Shown piece after piece: positions 33,008-40,846 of a stretch of 64,000 bases of DNA (positions are counted from its first letter, which is position 1; the number at the start of each line of letters is the position of its first letter). The notes beneath the pieces were generated by a model, which saw nothing but the letters and a program-made list of their open reading frames with translations, was not told where the DNA came from and did not search any database. The position numbers were made by a program, and so were the translations under genes. The DNA comes from Burkholderiaceae bacterium (GTDB lineage: Bacteria > Pseudomonadota > Gammaproteobacteria > Burkholderiales > Burkholderiaceae_E): assembly GCA_016710525.1 (NCBI GenBank), contig JADJVQ010000003.1:1-64000 (forward strand). Direction: 5' to 3'.

Positions 33008-33490
33008 CTATCGGACGGCGGCCTGCAGCGCGGATTCGAGATCGCGCCGGCGTTGTTCGAGGGCTTCGAGCTGTTTGAGTTTGGCGGGATCATTTCCCAA
33101 GTTCGCCTTGCTAGCACGGTCGGCGTCGTTGCGCAGTTTCAAACCAGCGGCATCCGACTTCAACCCATCGGCCTGACGCTTGAGTTCGTTGTATCGCGTG
33201 ATACTGATTTTTTTGTTCCTGAGCGCCTCGTCCAGGCGCTTTGTCTGCGCGTCGAGCCCGGCCTGCGCCTCGCTCAGGCGCATGTTGAGGGCGGCCAGTT
33301 CGTCTTGCCGCTGTGCCTGTCGGGCTGACAGCCCCCCTGCCCGCTGGCGCTCCGCATCCAAGGCCGCCTGCGCCGCGGTCTCTCGCTGTTGCGGGCCACC
33401 GGCATTCAGGTCGCGGCGCTCTTCGATATAGGTGCACGCGCTGAGCAGCGCCGCGATTCCGAGCGGGACGAGGGCGAGGCGTTTGCACAT
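33008..33490 (-). CDS. coiled-coil lipoprotein
   Basis: Lipoprotein of 160 residues. Signal peptide II with lipobox LLSAC (Cys19), then an almost entirely helical, charged mature part with heptad-like Leu/Ala pattern (AERQRAGGLSARQAQRQDEL and LKQLEALEQRRRDLESAL), predicted coiled coil. The residue after Cys is Thr, which does not signal inner-membrane retention, so outer-membrane anchoring is likely. No enzymatic motif. Follows another lipoprotein gene of the same type in the run. Confidence 0.7.
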   Translation of the reverse strand: MCKRLALVPLGIAALLSACTYIEERRDLNAGGPQQRETAAQAALDAERQRAGGLSARQAQRQDELAALNMRLSEAQAGLDAQTKRLDEALRNKKISITRYNELKRQADGLKSDAAGLKLRNDADRASKANLGNDPAKLKQLEALEQRRRDLESALQAAVR

Positions 33491-33522
33491 GCTATGGCTC
33501 CGGTGCTCACGGGTCCGGGCGG

Positions 33523-34245
33523 TCAGGACCGACTGACGGACAGGGCGGTGTTCATGATGCGCACGCTGCGCTCGAGCGCGGCGATCTTCTGGTTCATCTG
33601 GCGGATCTCGCTGTCCAGGTTACGGTTGCTGCCTTGCGCGCTGCTGGCCTGTTTCGCGGCACCCACATAGACATCGCGGGACTTTTTCATCTCGTCCAGG
33701 GTGTTCTGCATCAGATCGCGGTTCTGTTCGATCTTGCGGCGTTCGCCCGCGGCCTGATCGGCAGTGAGTTTGCGGGACGCGGTGTCGGCGTGAATGCGCG
33801 CCAGCCTGGCGCGCGACTCGGCGACCACCACCGAGGACGAGTCGAGGAACGCCTGAATGCGCTGATTGTCCTGACGGATGTCGGCGGCGATCGCATTCGT
33901 TTCGCGAACCTTGTCGCGGGAAGCCTGCTGCTTCTTGGCGACGTAGTATCCATCGGCGGCGCCGGCGGCGCCCAGCACCACGCAGCCCGCCAAGGCGCAT
34001 TGGCGGCTCTTATGCGAGTCGCTGCCACTCACTTTGCAGCCCAGTGCGCTGACCACCGCGCCGATCGCGCATCCGGCCGCCGCACCGCCGATCACGGTGG
34101 CGCTGAACTTGATCGAGTCCTCCCGCATCTGTGCTTCAGCGGAGGATTCGGTGGAGCCGTCAGTGCCGCCCATCGGCAAGTTCTTGCAGTCGGCCAGCAC
34201 CAGCGACGCGCAGACCAGCAGGCATATGCGCAGGCGCTTGTTCAC
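33523..34245 (-). CDS. lipoprotein with glycine-zipper and coiled coil
   Basis: Lipoprotein of 240 residues. Lipobox LVLADC (Cys20). Residues 48-100 contain two small-residue-rich hydrophobic segments (ATVIGGAAAGCAIGAVVSAL and GCVVLGAAGAADGYYVAKK) like glycine-zipper membrane elements; the rest is a long coiled coil. The GTG start directly abuts the TAA of the FGE-like gene (TAAGTG) with GGAGAT as ribosome binding site. The layout recalls lipoproteins that span periplasm and membrane. Function unknown. Confidence 0.68.
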   Translation of the reverse strand: MNKRLRICLLVCASLVLADCKNLPMGGTDGSTESSAEAQMREDSIKFSATVIGGAAAGCAIGAVVSALGCKVSGSDSHKSRQCALAGCVVLGAAGAADGYYVAKKQQASRDKVRETNAIAADIRQDNQRIQAFLDSSSVVVAESRARLARIHADTASRKLTADQAAGERRKIEQNRDLMQNTLDEMKKSRDVYVGAAKQASSAQGSNRNLDSEIRQMNQKIAALERSVRIMNTALSVSRS

Positions 34246-35769
34246 TTATTGCATCTCCGCGAGGACTGACTTGGGATCCAGAGGCTTGCCGTTGCGCGCG
34301 CTGTCGGCATGCCTGACCGCGCGCTCCACAAACTTCTCGTAGAGGCTGCCGACGCCGCGGCCCTCAAACTCACGCCTGAGGATGTCAGCCTGGGAAGCCG
34401 TGACCGCGCCGGGGTAGTCGTAGCCCAGGCGCTTGACCGTGTCGAAATAGTAAAGCAGGTTGGCGTCCAGTGCCTGCAGGTCGCGCGCCAGGCTCGCCTG
34501 GGTCTCTTTGGCCAGGTCCGGCATGCTCTTGAGTGTCGCCAGCATGTCGGTCTTGCGCTGCACGTTGGCGCGTTCCTGAGCCAGTTTCTGGCCGAGATAT
34601 GCGGCCACCCGCAACTCGCTGCGGGCCGACCGGTCGCGCTGTTCGTTGCGTGACTGCAGGTTGGCCTTGACCACATTGCCCAGGTTCTGGATACGCGTTT
34701 TCAGGGCGGGTTCGGTCACCGAACCCGCCAGAAGTTCGATCTCCTTCAGGGGGTCGGCGGCGGGGGCGCCGGCGGCCGCAGGGCCGGCGGCGGATTTGGG
34801 CAGATCGGACCAAAGCGTTTTGACCGACTGCAGCCGCTGGGTGCTGGGCAGCGCCGCCGGCACCAGCACGACCCGCAGGCCGATGGTGCTGGAGCGACGC
34901 TCGCCGGTCTTGTCCACCGGATTGAATTCGAGGCGATAGGCCGAACGGATGTCGGCTGGCGCGGACTCGTAGTCGCCACCCTTGGCCAGGTAACCGCCGG
35001 ATTGCCCATGCTGGCGTGACAGCTTGTTCAACTGGAACGGGTCGAGCACGAACTCCGCGACATTTCCCAGCACATCGTGCAGCCCGAGAGGGTTGGGCTT
35101 GAGCAGTCCGATCGCATTGAGCTCATGATTGGCCGACTCGCTGCTGCCGTACCAGGCATGTCGACGCAGGCCTTCAGGCATCGGGTAGGTGGGCTCTTCG
35201 AAAACCGAATCGGCCACCGCGATGCCGCCACGCGCGGCGAATTCCCATTCAGCCTCGGTGGGCAGGCGAACGAAGCCGGCGCTGCCCTCTTCGACGGGGA
35301 GCTTGGCCGCCGCGTTCTTGACCAGCCAACCCGAATAGCGGGCGGTGAAGGCCACCGCCTCGGACCAGGTCACCGACACCTTGGGCTGGCGGCCGGTTTC
35401 ACTGACCGCAGGGCAGGTGTCGGCGAGTGCGCTGAACTGCAGCTGGGTGACTTCGTACTTGCCGATCAGGTAGTAGCGCTGGGATTTCTGTTTTGGATCC
35501 TGGAAGCCGCCACCGACATAGGTGATGCGGGTGTTCTCGGCGTACGAATAGCGGCCGTCCGGGCTGCCAATCTGCACGCGCCGATCGTCCAGCGCGTTGG
35601 CGGCGGGCACGTTGACCCGGCGGAACGTCATTGCGCCACCGCATGGCATGGGCAGCACGACGTCGTCAGGCGCTGCCTGAGGGTTGTATTGGGTGACAGG
35701 CCAGGGTGTCTGCGCTGTCGCGGATCGCATCAGGCACACGACAGCGGCGAGGATGAGCGGTCTAGACAT
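34246..35769 (-). CDS. secreted formylglycine-generating-enzyme-like (SUMF1) protein
   Basis: Protein of 507 residues. Signal peptide (LILAAVVCLMRSATAQ), then an FGE-sulfatase/SUMF1-like domain to about residue 305: IGKYEVTQLQFSAL, VTWSEAVAFTARYSGWL, FVRLPTEAEWEFAARGG, LGLHDVLGNVAEFVLDPF and IGLRVVLVPA. In true formylglycine-generating enzymes two cysteines oxidise a sulfatase cysteine; I do not see that pair, and no sulfatase is nearby, so it may be a structural or binding variant as in other export systems. The last 190 residues are a helical coiled-coil extension. Its start overlaps the FtsX-like stop by eight bases. Confidence 0.82.
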   Translation of the reverse strand: MSRPLILAAVVCLMRSATAQTPWPVTQYNPQAAPDDVVLPMPCGGAMTFRRVNVPAANALDDRRVQIGSPDGRYSYAENTRITYVGGGFQDPKQKSQRYYLIGKYEVTQLQFSALADTCPAVSETGRQPKVSVTWSEAVAFTARYSGWLVKNAAAKLPVEEGSAGFVRLPTEAEWEFAARGGIAVADSVFEEPTYPMPEGLRRHAWYGSSESANHELNAIGLLKPNPLGLHDVLGNVAEFVLDPFQLNKLSRQHGQSGGYLAKGGDYESAPADIRSAYRLEFNPVDKTGERRSSTIGLRVVLVPAALPSTQRLQSVKTLWSDLPKSAAGPAAAGAPAADPLKEIELLAGSVTEPALKTRIQNLGNVVKANLQSRNEQRDRSARSELRVAAYLGQKLAQERANVQRKTDMLATLKSMPDLAKETQASLARDLQALDANLLYYFDTVKRLGYDYPGAVTASQADILRREFEGRGVGSLYEKFVERAVRHADSARNGKPLDPKSVLAEMQ

Positions 35770-36985
35770 CACGAAGTTCATCTCCGGGATCGATTGTGGC
35801 GACAGTCCGGCCTGCCAAGATAGCCGGAATCAGCGAGATGAGAAAGCTTAGTCCGATGATCCAGCCGAGCTGACCGGCGCGCAGTTGCACGGCGCTGGCA
35901 CCGGCTTCGAAATGGGCCGCGAAGCGCAGGTCGACAATGCTTGCGGCGATGGCATAAAACACGAAGGCCAGGCCAATGCCGGCTACACCGAGCATCAGGG
36001 CTTCGAGCGCTGGCATGGCAGTCAGCCAGCCACGCCCGTAACCGATCAGCTTGAGGACCGCGTACTCGCGCCGTTTGCGGCGTACGGTCGCGACCTGCAG
36101 GGCAATCATGGCCACCGCGTAGCCAAAAGCCGCGAGTACCGAGATGATCGTCAGCACCGCGCGCAGATTGCGCTGCAGACCCAGCGACGAGGCCAGTTCC
36201 CGCTCTCGGGTGAGCAAACTGACACCCTGACTCTGCAGGCGGCGCGTGAGTTCGGCCACATCGCGTATCGAGCGAGCGTAAAGCCGAAAGAGCGGGTAGT
36301 TCAGCGCGGGCTGAGCGGCGCCATCGCCGTTCCATCCCAGGGCAGTGACCGCGTGGCCGTCGCGATATGCCTGTACCGCTTCGACAAAGGGCAACGAGAC
36401 GAATCCGGCATCGCCGTCGTGCCGCTCCGGCGGGAGCACGCCAGACACCCGCAGAACCGCGATCACCCGCTCGGTGCGGCCGTCGCGCACCCTCTCGATC
36501 ACCGCCGTGGCCTGGGCGCCGGCGCTCAGGCCGAGTTTGCGCGCGGCGCCCGCCGAAAGTACCAGCTGATCGAGAGCGGCCGCCGGAGCATGGCCACCCA
36601 ATACCGGATCGCCAGTCGCGGTCGGCAAAAGGCTGATCTGTACCGGCGTGCCTGCCATCTGCGTGCCGGCAACCAGATCGACCAGGCCCGCGATCGCGCG
36701 CGTGCTGGGGATGGCGAATTCGACCTCGGGCCAGCGCCGGACCTGCTCGAACCAGGCCAGGTCGTAGCGCTGGCCGCCGGAGACTTCCGGAATCACCAGC
36801 CGCATCGCAGGATCCTTGTCCAGGCGTTCGATGAGCGCGCCGATCACGCCGTTTTCCAGTCCGTGCAAGGTGAGCAACGGGGCCAGCGAGGCAGCCAGCA
36901 TCAGCACCGAGCAAAGCGACAGCAGCCCGTCGCGGCGCAGATCGGCCCAGGCAAGCCGCAGCAATTGCGTCAGCCGCGGGTTCAT
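35762..36985 (-). CDS. FtsX-like ABC transporter permease
   Basis: Inner-membrane protein of 407 residues. One helix near the N-terminus (LLSLCSVLMLAASLAPLLTL), a large periplasmic domain of about 220 residues, and three C-terminal helices (FGYAVAMIALQVATVR, LMLGVAGIGLAFVFYAI and LGWIIGLSFLISLIPAIL): the MacB/LolC/LolE topology. The cytoplasmic loop RRKRREYAVLKLIGYGR is the family coupling segment. Its ATG overlaps the ATPase stop (ATGA). MacB-type transporters move no solute but transmit force to periplasmic partners, so it may drive the secreted or lipoprotein parts of this cluster. Confidence 0.88.
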   Translation of the reverse strand: MNPRLTQLLRLAWADLRRDGLLSLCSVLMLAASLAPLLTLHGLENGVIGALIERLDKDPAMRLVIPEVSGGQRYDLAWFEQVRRWPEVEFAIPSTRAIAGLVDLVAGTQMAGTPVQISLLPTATGDPVLGGHAPAAALDQLVLSAGAARKLGLSAGAQATAVIERVRDGRTERVIAVLRVSGVLPPERHDGDAGFVSLPFVEAVQAYRDGHAVTALGWNGDGAAQPALNYPLFRLYARSIRDVAELTRRLQSQGVSLLTRERELASSLGLQRNLRAVLTIISVLAAFGYAVAMIALQVATVRRKRREYAVLKLIGYGRGWLTAMPALEALMLGVAGIGLAFVFYAIAASIVDLRFAAHFEAGASAVQLRAGQLGWIIGLSFLISLIPAILAGRTVATIDPGDELRDV

Positions 36986-37695
36986 CGGGAGATCAAGGCG
37001 CCGTGACCGCTGCGCTGGCAGCGCACCTCGAGCAGGCCGTGCCGCCGGGTCAGTTCCCGATCGTGCGACACCAGGATCAGGCCCGTGCCGAAGCGCGCGC
37101 ACAGCGAGACCAGCAACGCAAACACCCGTTCGGCGTTGTCCGCGTCCAGAGATGCGGTGGGTTCGTCGGCCAGCACCAGGCCGGGGCGGTGCGCGAGCGC
37201 CCGGGCGATAGCCACCCTCTGGCGCTCGCCCAGCGACAGCGCGGCGGGCAGGCGGCCGCGCAATGCAGCGACTCCCAGTGTCTCCAGCAGACCGTCGACC
37301 CAGGTCAAGTCCATGCGCCCGAGCAGCCGCGGTGAGAGCAGCACGTTCTCGAGCACCGACAGATAGGGCAGCAGCCCGCCTGTTTGCAGCACATAGCCAA
37401 TACCGCGGGCGCGCAGCTTGACCCGCTCATCAAGGCGTGCTGGCGACCAGAGTGTCGCGACATCGACATCGGCCAGCCGAAAGCGCGCGACCCGGGTGGG
37501 CGGGCGCAGCAGCGCAACCAGGTCTAGGAAAGAGCTCTTGCCGGAGCCGGAAGGGCCAGCGATCGCGATGCGCTCGCCTTCGTCGATGCTGAAGCGCGGT
37601 ACCTTCAGTGAAAAAGCCGACGCTTCCATGTCGGCACCAGGGCGCCCTGCGGGGCGCCGGTATTCGAGTTCTTCCACTTCGAGCAGGGTGCTCAA
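36982..37695 (-). CDS. ABC transporter ATP-binding protein (MacB/LolD-like)
   Basis: ATPase of about 237 residues. Walker A is AGPSGSGKSS, the Q-loop is in GYVLQTGGLLPYLSV, the signature is LSLGERQRVAIARAL (a variant of LSGGQ), Walker B is GLVLADEPTASLD and the H-loop is LILVSHD. The start is uncertain; I chose TTG at 37695, 11 bases after the upstream VWA gene stops, because the frame upstream overlaps that gene. It pairs with the FtsX-like permease. Confidence 0.85.
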   Translation of the reverse strand: MSTLLEVEELEYRRPAGRPGADMEASAFSLKVPRFSIDEGERIAIAGPSGSGKSSFLDLVALLRPPTRVARFRLADVDVATLWSPARLDERVKLRARGIGYVLQTGGLLPYLSVLENVLLSPRLLGRMDLTWVDGLLETLGVAALRGRLPAALSLGERQRVAIARALAHRPGLVLADEPTASLDADNAERVFALLVSLCARFGTGLILVSHDRELTRRHGLLEVRCQRSGHGALISR

Positions 37696-37705
37696 AGGGG
37701 GGCGC

Positions 37706-39679
37706 TCAAGGCAGCGAGTCGAGTGGCACCGGATAGACGCGATCACCGTCGGCAGCCGCGTCATTGAGCTTCACCCAGCGGTCGACGTCGTCATGAAACC
37801 TCTGATACAGGGCGATCTTCGATTTGAGCTTGTCGAGCATCGCCTGGGCCTCGCCAACTGGCAGGGATGCCCACCGTGCGGGCGTCATGGCCATCAGGTC
37901 GCTGCGGTAGGGCAGGCCGTCGAGGTACTCGCCCATCAGGCCCGACGCCTGCAAGTCCTTCACCTGGCCCTGCGCGATGCGCTCGGGCGCGCGGTGAAGC
38001 GCTGCGGCGGCGCTGCGCAGCTGATTGAAGAGGTTGCCGCCATCGAGCTGCTGTTTCTCGCCCAGTTCGACCAGGCGGCGCAAGGTGGTCTGCAGGTCGG
38101 ACAACTGGTTCTTGGTCAGCAGCACCCGTACCGCCAGGCTTGCGATATCAGGGTTCTGCAGGTCGCGGTCGCTCGCCCAGGCTTCGTACATAGGCGGCGC
38201 GCTGGTCGACTGTTCCCGCCCGAGGTAGGCCAGCACCATCGCTCGGCCCACCGCCGCAGTGCTCGACTCCATCGCGTCGGGCGCAGTGCGACCGTCGGTC
38301 TGTGCTTCCGGTCGCTTCTGGACCTTCAGCAGTGCCTGCGGATTGCGGACCTGATCGACCAGGGATTTCGCCAGGCGTTTGACGTCGGCCTCGAACTTGG
38401 CGGGGTCGCCCGCCTCGACCGGATAGTACAAGGGACCGCGGCCGGGCCAGTCCGACAGGCGCCGGTACTGCTCGGTCGCCAGCGCATGATCCTTCGCGCC
38501 ATCGGGGGTTTTCAGGTGCATCACATACAGCGCGATGCCGCGCTCCTGCAGCTGCGTGCGCATCTGTTCCGTGGATAGCCGGGTACTGGCCAGCGGAGAA
38601 TTGCCTTCGCGCGCGCTGGCGTCGGTGACGAACACCACATAACGCCCGCCATAGGCCCGCCAGTCGATCTGGCGGGCGGTCAGGTCGAGCGCGGCATAGG
38701 AGTCTTCCGCAAACGCCCGGGTCGAGCTGCGCGTGGCGGTGACCTTTTGCATCGCCGCGAGGAACTGCTCGCGATTGAGCCGCTGACTCGGCTCAGCGAA
38801 GATCTTCGTGAGATATTCCACGCCTTTGGTCTTGGCCGGATCGTCCTGGAAGGCGGCGATGCCGAAGCGAATGCGGTCGTTGACTTTTGCCTGTTCGGCC
38901 TCCTTCAGGATGGCTTCCATCGCGCTGCGCGCCCGATCGATGTAGGGCTGCATCGACGACGTGGCATCGACCACAAAGACCACCGCGGACTTGAAATTGG
39001 CGATGCCCTCCTCGTTCACCACAGACGGGGCGGCGGGCCTGGCTTGCGGCGCGCCGTCATGGGTCACCGAAGCGATCCTGACGGCCCGGACCTTCGCGCC
39101 ATTCCTGGCCAGAACGGTCGATGCTTCGAGCACCGGCAGCATGTAGAAGCGCTTGTGCAGATCCACCCAGGCGGCCGGTTCGGTTGCCAGCACCGGACCC
39201 TCGTTGGCTGCCGCCCTGGCCGCCTGCGCGTCTTTGCGCAGCCTGTCCAGCGCGGGCGGATCGGCCGCCAGAGCCGACATCAAACCGTCGCGCTGGCGAA
39301 AGAACAGAACGCTCTGGCGATCGGTCGGGTTCGCGAACGCTGCGATGATCGTGTGCTGCCACGGCACCGAGTCGCTGGCCTTCAGCCACGCCAGGCTCTT
39401 GCCATCTGTCGAGCCACCGATCTGCAGCCAGTCCTGGCCCCCCGCCTTGCCGTGACCGTAGACGTAGTAAGCGGAAAACGTCGGCACCGGCTTGCCGGGC
39501 GCCGCTCCCGCCGCGGGCGCGAGGGTCGCACCGGGGCGTGTCAGCACCCGCTGAAAGAGTGTCGTCTTGCCTTCGATCAGAAGAGGCGCTCTGGCTTGCG
39601 ACCATGCGCTGGCAGGCAGCAATGCTGCACACGTCGCGATGGCGGTCAGCACCGACAGGCAGAACATCCGGTTAATCAT
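37706..39679 (-). CDS. secreted VWA domain protein
   Basis: Protein of 657 residues. Signal peptide (MINRMFCLSVLTAIATCAAL, cleavage near SAWSQA). Residues 40-210 are a beta-rich region with SH3-like character; residues 230-410 are a von Willebrand factor A domain with the MIDAS motif DATSS at 238-242 (a form of DxSxS), RFGIAAFQDD and YVVFVTDAS, suited to metal-dependent protein binding. The remaining 250 residues are helical. Its ATG overlaps the Sel1 gene stop by four bases. Similar secreted VWA proteins occur in type VI-linked and other virulence clusters; the partner here is unknown. Confidence 0.82.
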   Translation of the reverse strand: MINRMFCLSVLTAIATCAALLPASAWSQARAPLLIEGKTTLFQRVLTRPGATLAPAAGAAPGKPVPTFSAYYVYGHGKAGGQDWLQIGGSTDGKSLAWLKASDSVPWQHTIIAAFANPTDRQSVLFFRQRDGLMSALAADPPALDRLRKDAQAARAAANEGPVLATEPAAWVDLHKRFYMLPVLEASTVLARNGAKVRAVRIASVTHDGAPQARPAAPSVVNEEGIANFKSAVVFVVDATSSMQPYIDRARSAMEAILKEAEQAKVNDRIRFGIAAFQDDPAKTKGVEYLTKIFAEPSQRLNREQFLAAMQKVTATRSSTRAFAEDSYAALDLTARQIDWRAYGGRYVVFVTDASAREGNSPLASTRLSTEQMRTQLQERGIALYVMHLKTPDGAKDHALATEQYRRLSDWPGRGPLYYPVEAGDPAKFEADVKRLAKSLVDQVRNPQALLKVQKRPEAQTDGRTAPDAMESSTAAVGRAMVLAYLGREQSTSAPPMYEAWASDRDLQNPDIASLAVRVLLTKNQLSDLQTTLRRLVELGEKQQLDGGNLFNQLRSAAAALHRAPERIAQGQVKDLQASGLMGEYLDGLPYRSDLMAMTPARWASLPVGEAQAMLDKLKSKIALYQRFHDDVDRWVKLNDAAADGDRVYPVPLDSLP

Positions 39680-40839
39680 GGCAGGCTCTCTTTGCGAGCG
39701 AGTTCGTGTCCCTGTTCAGCCGCTTTGCGCATCCAGAAGACGGCCTGTTCCGGCGCGTTTTCTTCATCGGTTCCGCCGCGCTTGAGCAGCATCGCAAAGC
39801 GATATTGGGCCTCGGCGTCGCCTTTTTGCGCGGCCTGCTTGAGCCAGCGAGCCGCCTCCACCGGATTGGGTTCGGGCAGCGGGCTGGAGTCCTTGCTGAA
39901 GGTGGCCGGGTCGTACATGCGTCCGATGTCGCGCGCGGCTGCGATGTCGCCTTGTTCGGCGGCATATCGCAGCAAAAGGAACTGCCCGTCCAATAGCTTG
40001 CGGGCGCTGGCGAGCTGTGCCACCTTGGCCGCCGCATCGGCTGCCGGCGGTTTTCCGGCCAGATACTTGCGGACGGCTTCAAGGGAATCGAGCTGGGCCT
40101 GCTCCACAGCGGGCGGCGAAATCACAGCCGGAACTTGCGGCTTGCCAAGCCACAACGAAATTCCGGCGAACACGGCGATCAGGACGAGACCCGTACCGAT
40201 CAGCAGATAACGCTGGCGCAGGCGCTTGCGCCGCAACTCGAGCGCCGCGGCTTGGAGCTCGGACGCATCCTGGGGTGGCGGTGCCGGCGGGACGGGCTCG
40301 GGAACGGCAGGTACAGGCGCTGGCAGTGGTGAAACGGGTTCGGGAGAAGGAGCGGGTTCGGGCGCTGGAACGGGCTCGGGTGCGGGCGCGCTCGCGGGCG
40401 GCGACGGATCAGGCTCCGGCCTCGAGCCCGCTGGGGCCTGCAGCACGCCCCGTGGAGCCGGTGGCGGCTGCCATCCTTCGGGTTTGGTGGTCGGTCTGCG
40501 CTGATTGGCAGGACAGACGAAGCGCTCCTCGGTCACTGCCGAATCCGGCGAGCGCAGCATCAGCTTGTAAGGCTGGTTGGCGCGCAGGTGGTAAGTCACG
40601 CCGTATTCAAGATCGAAGAGGGCCTCGCCAGACTCGAGTCTTGGCAGCAGCGGACGGAACCAGTAGGCGGAGGGGCTCCAGGGAGCATCCGGATTGCGCG
40701 GATCGAGATATTTTTCGTCACCCAGGAACTGGATGATGGCGATTTCGACTGCGGCCGGATCGTCGATCGGCACGCCACGCAGGCGCAGCGTGGCGGTCCC
40801 TGACGAGGCGCCTGGCAGCTGGATCAGTTGGGTCGGCAT
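39676..40839 (-). CDS. membrane protein with Sel1 repeats
   Basis: Protein of 387 residues. The N-terminal 110 residues form a beta-rich domain (ATLRLRGVPIDD, YGVTYHLRANQPYKLMLR). A proline-rich linker of about 75 residues follows, dominated by Pro-Glu-Pro and Pro-Ala-Pro units, then one transmembrane helix at 211-231 (YLLIGTGLVLIAVFAGISLW). The C-terminal part holds Sel1-like TPR repeats (AARWLKQAAQKGDAEAQYRF and AVFWMRKAAEQGHELA). With no signal peptide, the N-domain is cytoplasmic and the Sel1 repeats periplasmic. It starts seven bases after srfC. Confidence 0.78.
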   Translation of the reverse strand: MPTQLIQLPGASSGTATLRLRGVPIDDPAAVEIAIIQFLGDEKYLDPRNPDAPWSPSAYWFRPLLPRLESGEALFDLEYGVTYHLRANQPYKLMLRSPDSAVTEERFVCPANQRRPTTKPEGWQPPPAPRGVLQAPAGSRPEPDPSPPASAPAPEPVPAPEPAPSPEPVSPLPAPVPAVPEPVPPAPPPQDASELQAAALELRRKRLRQRYLLIGTGLVLIAVFAGISLWLGKPQVPAVISPPAVEQAQLDSLEAVRKYLAGKPPAADAAAKVAQLASARKLLDGQFLLLRYAAEQGDIAAARDIGRMYDPATFSKDSSPLPEPNPVEAARWLKQAAQKGDAEAQYRFAMLLKRGGTDEENAPEQAVFWMRKAAEQGHELARKESLP

Positions 40840-40846
40840 GATCGAT

